NCBI GenBank assembly: GCA_027335545.1
Contig: DAHWHV010000042.1
Coordinates: 1-15,459 of the forward strand
DNA: 15,459 bases
Reading direction: 5' to 3'
From: Clostridia bacterium
Lineage (GTDB): Bacteria; Bacillota_E; RBS10-35; JAJYVN01
The position numbers and the translations under genes are program-made. Positions 11,680 to 15,459 of this stretch are shown here, piece after piece. The notes beneath the pieces were generated by a model, which had not been told where the DNA came from, did no database searches, and saw nothing but the letters and a program-made list of their open reading frames with translations. Each line of letters starts with the position of its first letter. Positions within the stretch are counted from its first letter, which is position 1.

Positions 11680-13572
11680 GTGCAGGACCTGCGTCCGTTC
11701 GCCCCGACCCACGCCGCGCCGCTGCCCGCGCCCGAGGGGGCCGCCGCCGGCCTCGCCGCCGCCCTGCCCAGCCGCGCCGAGATCGCCGCCGCCGATCGCT
11801 GGCGCCTGGAGGACATCTACCCCGACGACGCGGCCTGGGAGACCGACCTCCGCGCGCTGCAGGGCAGGGTGGCCGAGGCCGCGGGCTTTCGCGGGCGCCT
11901 CGGCGAGGGGCCGGCGACCCTTCTGGGGGCCCTGGCGGCGCAGGACGCCTGCGGGCGCCTGATCGAGAAGCTCTTCGGGTATGCCCACATGCACAGCGAC
12001 GAGGACACCCGGGTCAGCGCCTACCAGGCGATGTCCGACCGGGTGGCCACGGTCGCCACCGAGATCGAGGGCGCCTGGTCCTACTTCGAACCGGAACTGC
12101 TGACCCTGCCCGAGGCCACCCTGCGGGGCTGGGTCGCCGCGCCCCCGGCGGAGGCCGCTGGGCTCGGCGTGTACGCCCACCGCCTGGACAACCTCCTGCG
12201 CCAGAAGCCCCACGTGCTTTCGGCCGCCGAGGAGCAACTGCTGGCCCGGGCGGGGGAGATGGCCCGCACCCCGGACACCGTCTTCGGGATGCTCAACGAC
12301 GCGGACCTGACCTTCCCCCAGATCCACGACGCGGAGGGCCGGGAGGTCGAACTCACCAAGGGTCGCTACGCCCGCTTCCTGGAGAGCCGCGAGCGCGGCG
12401 TGCGCCGGGAGGCCTTCGAGACCCTCTATGCCACGTACGGGCGCCAGCGCAACACGCTGGGGGCCCTGCTGGCCGCGTCGGTCAAGCGAGACTGGTTCTT
12501 CGCCCAGTCCCGGCGCTACCCCGGCTCCCTGGAGATGGCCCTGGACGCCGACAACGTCCCCGTGGCCGTCTACGACAACCTGATCGCGGCCGTGCGCGCC
12601 CACCTGCCCCTGCTGCACCGCTACCTGCGCCTGCGGCGGCGGGCCCTCGGCCTGGACCGGTTGCACATGTACGACCTCTATGTGCCCCTGGTCGCCGAGC
12701 CCGAGGCCCACATCCCCTACCGCCAGGCCGTCGAGACCGTGGCCGCCGGCGTGGCGCCGCTGGGGGAGGACTATGTCGCCCGCTTCCGCCGCGGCGTCGA
12801 CGCGGGCTGGGTCGACGTCTGGGAGAACCAGGGCAAGACGGGCGGCGCCTACTCCTGGGGCGTCTACGGGGTGCACCCCTTCGTGCTGCTCAACTACCAG
12901 GGCAGCATCCACCACGTCTTCACCCTGGCCCACGAGTTCGGCCACGCCCTGCACAGCCAGCTGGCGCAGGAGACCCAGCCCTACCCCTACGCCGGGCACT
13001 CCATCTTCGTGGCCGAGGTCGCCAGCACCGCCAACGAGGCGCTGCTGATGCACCAGCTGCTCGGTGAGGCCAGGGAGCGCGCCCAGCGCGCCTTCCTGGT
13101 CAACCACTACCTGGAGGAGTTCCGCACGACCATGTTCCGCCAGGTCATGTTTGCGGAGTTCGAGAAGATCATCCACCGGCAGGTGGAGGGGGCCGAGGGT
13201 GGCCAGGCCCTGACGGCGGACTCGCTGTCGGCGGCCTACCGCGAGTTGAATGCCGCCTACTACGGGCCCGAGGTGGAACTCGACCCGCAGATCGACCTGG
13301 AGTGGGCCCGCATCCCCCACTTCTACCGCGCCTTCTACGTCTACAAGTACGCCACCGGCTTCGCCGCCGCCCAGGCCCTGGCGGAGGCCGTGCGCCGCGA
13401 GGGCGAGCCCGCCCGAGCCCGCTACCTGGGGTTCCTGCGCGGGGGAGCCTCCGACTACCCGGTGGAGTTGCTGCGGCGCGCCGGCGTGGACATGGCCTCC
13501 CCCCAGCCGATCGAGGCCGCCCTGCGGGTCTTTGGGGGCCTCGTGGAGGAGTTGGAGGGCTTGATCGACTGA
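11680..13572 (+). CDS. pepF: Oligoendopeptidase F (M3 family zinc metallopeptidase)
   Basis: This 630-aa cytoplasmic zinc peptidase should cleave short peptides, in known members roughly 7-17 residues long. The helical N-terminal oligopeptidase-F region covers about 30-190 (RWRLEDIYPDDAAWE near 45-59) and the M3 catalytic domain about 200-610. The zinc site is HEFGH (418-422), with third ligand E446 in FVAEVASTANEALL. The substrate-binding stretch GKTGGAYSWGVYGVHPFVLL ends about 15 residues before the zinc site, and FYRAFYVYKYATGFAAA near the C-terminus is also typical. Length fits the family (~600 aa). The frame is open 5' to 11308, but that part is low-complexity P/G/R and lies over the hairpin and tandem repeats, so the GTG at 11680 is used. 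It seems to be transcribed alone, with the 20-bp hairpin 54 bp behind it. Confidence 0.93.
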   Translation: MQDLRPFAPTHAAPLPAPEGAAAGLAAALPSRAEIAAADRWRLEDIYPDDAAWETDLRALQGRVAEAAGFRGRLGEGPATLLGALAAQDACGRLIEKLFGYAHMHSDEDTRVSAYQAMSDRVATVATEIEGAWSYFEPELLTLPEATLRGWVAAPPAEAAGLGVYAHRLDNLLRQKPHVLSAAEEQLLARAGEMARTPDTVFGMLNDADLTFPQIHDAEGREVELTKGRYARFLESRERGVRREAFETLYATYGRQRNTLGALLAASVKRDWFFAQSRRYPGSLEMALDADNVPVAVYDNLIAAVRAHLPLLHRYLRLRRRALGLDRLHMYDLYVPLVAEPEAHIPYRQAVETVAAGVAPLGEDYVARFRRGVDAGWVDVWENQGKTGGAYSWGVYGVHPFVLLNYQGSIHHVFTLAHEFGHALHSQLAQETQPYPYAGHSIFVAEVASTANEALLMHQLLGEARERAQRAFLVNHYLEEFRTTMFRQVMFAEFEKIIHRQVEGAEGGQALTADSLSAAYRELNAAYYGPEVELDPQIDLEWARIPHFYRAFYVYKYATGFAAAQALAEAVRREGEPARARYLGFLRGGASDYPVELLRRAGVDMASPQPIEAALRVFGGLVEELEGLID

Positions 13573-13626
13573 TCCCGGGCGCGCCGCGGGCCCGGCCGGT
13601 CAGCGGGGCCGCGGCGGCCGTTCCCC

Positions 13627-13677
13627 GTCCAGCGGGGCGCGGGCCCTCCGGCCGGCTGGGCCCGCGCCCCGCTGGAC
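13627..13677 (+). terminator. Perfect 20-bp GC hairpin after pepF
   Basis: 13627-13646 is the exact reverse complement of 13658-13677, with an 11-nt loop that itself contains CCGGCCGG. It lies 54 bp after the pepF stop and 125 bp before the HemQ-like gene, the place expected for a terminator, yet no T-run follows on either strand. A 20-bp perfect stem is far beyond chance even at this composition. Confidence 0.6.
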
Positions 13678-13790
13678 CGCACGGGCCGCCGGGCGCGGTT
13701 CCGTCCGGTGCGCTCAGGGCCCGACCCCACCGGCTTGCGGCCCGCCCAGGGTCCCATCGCCGGCCCGGTGCGCCCGGCCGGTGTGGAAGC

Positions 13791-13797
13791 GGAGGTG
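13791..13797 (+). promoter_or_regulatory. Ribosome binding site for the HemQ-like gene
   Basis: GGAGGTG, a full anti-16S match core, is 5 nt before ATG 13803 and fixes this start over open upstream sequence in the same frame. Confidence 0.75.
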
Positions 13798-13802
13798 CCG
13801 AG

Positions 13803-14516
13803 ATGGCCGACCAGAGCCCGCTCCCGGACCCCGGTCCCCAGGGGGCGCCCGAGGTCCCGGAGACGCAGTTCACGCACACCCTGGTCTACCGCTGGACGCC
13901 GCGCTGGCTCGATGCGCCGCGCCAGGGCGTGGGCGAGGAGATCCGCGCGGCCCTGGCGGCCCACCCCGGGGTGACGGTGCGTGGGGTGTACAGCACCGCG
14001 GGGTTGCGACCGGACGCCGACGTGGCGTTCTGGCTGCTGGCCTCGGATGTGGCGGAGATGCAGGGGGCGGCGGCCGCGCTGCGGCGCACGACCTTCGGGC
14101 GCTGCTGCGAGCTCAGCCACGCCTTCTTGGGCGTCGCCCACAAACCGGAGTACGTGGGAGACCACTACGCCAGCTTCCAGCTCGGCAAGCCCCCGCTCCG
14201 CTACCTCTGCCTGTACCCGTTCGTGCGCACCCCGGAGTGGTACCTGCTGCCGCACGCCGAGCGGGCGCGCATCCTGCGCGCCCACGGCCAGATGGGGCGG
14301 GAGTTCCCGGAGGTGCAGACCAACAACGTGCAGGCCTTCGGGCTGGGCGACTGGGAATGGCTGCTGGCCTTCGAGTGCGACCGGCCGGAGCGCTTCGCCG
14401 CCCTGATCCGGCGGCTGCGCGAGGCCGAGGCCCGCAAGTGGACGCAGTCGGAAACCCCCTTCATCGTGGGCCGCCGCGTGGACGGACTGGAGGAGGCCCT
14501 CGGCGGCCTGGGGTAG
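13803..14516 (+). CDS. hemQ: Chlorite-dismutase-family protein, probable coproheme decarboxylase HemQ
   Basis: This 237-aa protein of the chlorite dismutase-like family most likely catalyses the last step of the coproporphyrin-dependent haem pathway, decarboxylating coprohaem to haem b. The family C-terminal half is clear: LYPFVRTPEWYLLP (137-150) with the candidate catalytic Y138, the haem-ligand H161 in RAHGQMGREFPEV (159-171), AFGLGDWEWLLAFE (178-191) and the end motif LREAEARKWTQSETPFIVG (205-223). The first ~20 residues are Pro-rich and probably disordered. By manual alignment the position of the distal Gln in Firmicute HemQ is T173 or N174 here, so this may be a less studied subgroup. 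No other haem gene is in the window, and the gene appears to have its own transcript. It faces the membrane-protein gene tail to tail. Confidence 0.88.
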   Translation: MADQSPLPDPGPQGAPEVPETQFTHTLVYRWTPRWLDAPRQGVGEEIRAALAAHPGVTVRGVYSTAGLRPDADVAFWLLASDVAEMQGAAAALRRTTFGRCCELSHAFLGVAHKPEYVGDHYASFQLGKPPLRYLCLYPFVRTPEWYLLPHAERARILRAHGQMGREFPEVQTNNVQAFGLGDWEWLLAFECDRPERFAALIRRLREAEARKWTQSETPFIVGRRVDGLEEALGGLG

Positions 14517-14538
14517 GCCGCGGGGCCGGCCTCTGGGC

Positions 14539-14556
14539 CGCCCGCGGGGCCTCGCC
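14539..14556. terminator. Possible bidirectional terminator between convergent genes
   Basis: GCCTCGC (14539-14545) pairs with GCGGGGC (14550-14556), including one G-T wobble, around a CCGG loop. It lies in the 62-bp gap between the hemQ stop and the membrane-gene stop, where a shared terminator is expected. The stem is short and there is no T-run. Confidence 0.25.
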
Positions 14557-14578
14557 CGGGCGGGGCAGGGGCAGCCGG

Positions 14579-15262
14579 TCAGGGCAGCCCCCCGTGCAGG
14601 CGTAGGCCCAGCGCGACCAGATTCGCCACGACCAAGGCGCAGGCCACGCCGGTGCTGCCGCAGTTGGGGCGCAGGGCCTCCAGCCACAGGCCCAGGAGCA
14701 GGGCGGGCCCGAAGGCCGGCAGCGGGGCCGCCGAGGACAGGCCGCTGAACGCGAAGGCCCCCGCGACCACGCCCAGCGTCGCCCAACGCGGCGGGCCCGG
14801 GACCAGGCGCGCGGGCAGGACGCCGAAGTAGAAGGCCGCCTGGGCCACGGGGAGCAGCAGACCCCCCACCAGCCACACCGGCCCGGCCCAACCCGCCGCC
14901 AGCAGGGAGGCCGCGACGCCCGGGCCCGGGCCGTAGGCGGCGGCCGCCCCCCAGAGCACCAGGGCCGTCGCCCCGACGACGGCCAGGGCCGTCCACAGGG
15001 GGTGGGGCCGCGGGAGCGTCAGCTCCAGGGGGTGCACCCAGCGCAAGACCAGGGCGAGGCCAGTCAGGGCGGCGGGGACGACCAAGGCGAGCCCGAGCGC
15101 GGCCAGCCGCTGCCCGACCGAGAGGTGGGCCGGCAGGAGCCACACCCAGGCGAAGCGCCGGCCCAGGACCAGCGCCAGGAGCGTGGCGGGGCCGAAGACG
15201 GCCCCGACCACATAGAGGGTCAGCAGCAGGCGGCCCTGCAGCGGGTCCCGCGCCTGGCCCAC
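14579..15262 (-). CDS. Multi-helix membrane protein, CPBP/CAAX-protease-like but lacking catalytic residues; possibly partial at the window edge
   Basis: From GTG 15262 this is a 227-aa integral membrane protein with about seven or eight hydrophobic helices (near 11-34, 53-75, 88-110, 113-137, 136-150, 160-178, 183-196, 203-221). The C-terminal half has the CPBP layout, but key residues are replaced. Where EExxFRGxL is expected it reads QAAFYFGVL (141-149); FxxxH reads FSGLS (172-176); the final HxxxN reads LVVAN (210-214), keeping only the Asn; FGPALLLGLWLEAL (184-197) matches the FxxGLxLG helix. It is therefore probably not a protease. AGGAGG at 15276-15281 is 13 nt before the GTG, rather far. 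The same frame stays open upstream to the window edge and includes a Trp-rich stretch (AWWRGLWTEAWFGLGLG), so the true start may lie beyond the window. Confidence 0.65.
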   Translation of the reverse strand: MGQARDPLQGRLLLTLYVVGAVFGPATLLALVLGRRFAWVWLLPAHLSVGQRLAALGLALVVPAALTGLALVLRWVHPLELTLPRPHPLWTALAVVGATALVLWGAAAAYGPGPGVAASLLAAGWAGPVWLVGGLLLPVAQAAFYFGVLPARLVPGPPRWATLGVVAGAFAFSGLSSAAPLPAFGPALLLGLWLEALRPNCGSTGVACALVVANLVALGLRLHGGLP

Positions 15263-15459
15263 GGATGTCCGCGCCCCTCCTTCCGGCCCACCCCCCCGCG
15301 CGGGAGCCGTCCCGCGGCCCGGTCCGAGTCCCAGGCCGAACCAGGCCTCCGTCCAAAGGCCGCGCCACCAGGCGCGTCCCAGGGGCGGCCAGCCCCGCCC
15401 CGGCAGCGGCCAGGCGCGGCGGTGCCGGGAGCGGCGCCGGCCCGCCGCGCGGGCTCCCA

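Noticed and set aside
11206..13320. 704-codon minus-strand open frame antisense to pepF
   Set aside because: It covers the M3 peptidase coding strand and yields only composition-driven sequence; absence of stops is expected at 75% GC.
13455..15368. 637-codon minus-strand open frame across hemQ and the membrane gene
   Set aside because: It is a shadow of hemQ and of the membrane-protein gene in another frame, rich in Gly, Pro, Ala and Arg.

Overview
The window is about 75% G+C, with G or C at nearly every third codon position in the real genes. It holds 15 proposed protein genes, no RNA gene, no CRISPR array and no recognisable transposase or integrase. The gene mix is PhoU plus a PhoP/PhoR pair, a HemQ-type coproheme decarboxylase, an M3 oligoendopeptidase F, and several Gfo/Idh/MocA dehydrogenases and TIM-barrel sugar isomerases. 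Together with strong GGAGG-type ribosome sites and GTG/TTG starts, this suggests a very high-GC Gram-positive-type bacterium, for example a Symbiobacterium/Thermaerobacter-like Firmicute or a relative. The taxonomic guess is inference only.

Region 1 (1-4515) is sugar or polyol oxidation. A small unrecognised minus-strand gene (121-387) diverges from a two-gene plus-strand operon (486-2413: Gfo/Idh/MocA dehydrogenase, then a TIM-barrel isomerase/epimerase) across an A+T-rich control region. That region has two perfect 21-bp tandem repeats and an inverted third half-site (404-454), a likely operator. Facing it tail to tail is a second cassette on the minus strand with the same two families in the same order (4515-3532 dehydrogenase, 3507-2740 isomerase). 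A third isomerase lies alone at 10449-11315. No transporter, kinase or regulator is present to name the substrate.

Region 2 (4516-7467) is mosaic. A 518-bp divergent gap contains a near-perfect 16-bp hairpin. It is followed by an SRAP (YedK/HMCES) DNA-crosslink protein gene, a possible 41-residue membrane peptide, and a Cof-type HAD phosphatase starting at TTG. The last ~66-95 bp of the SRAP gene occur again, degenerate, just behind the HAD gene, so the HAD segment is bracketed by direct repeats. The 656-bp gap that follows holds this remnant, a 25-bp tandem repeat, a four-unit 11-bp-period Pho-box-like array and a TATGAT hexamer.

Region 3 (7468-10117) is phosphate signalling: phoU, a PhoP/PhoB-type response regulator and a PhoR-type histidine kinase, joined by 1- and 4-bp overlaps. 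No Pst transporter is in view. The upstream Pho-box-like array suggests autoregulation.

Region 4 (10118-15459) holds the lone isomerase, oligoendopeptidase F, the HemQ-like protein and a convergent multi-helix membrane protein. That protein looks like a CPBP/CAAX-protease relative without its catalytic residues, and its frame stays open to the window edge. Several gene ends carry very long pure-GC hairpins with no following T-run. A 41-bp tandem repeat lies upstream of pepF.

Most genes are ordinary members of known families. The items most worth a second look are the operator of the first sugar cassette, the mirrored dehydrogenase-isomerase cassettes with altered EKP motifs, the SRAP-end duplication around the HAD gene, the Pho-box array, the T-less hairpins and the degenerate CPBP protein.
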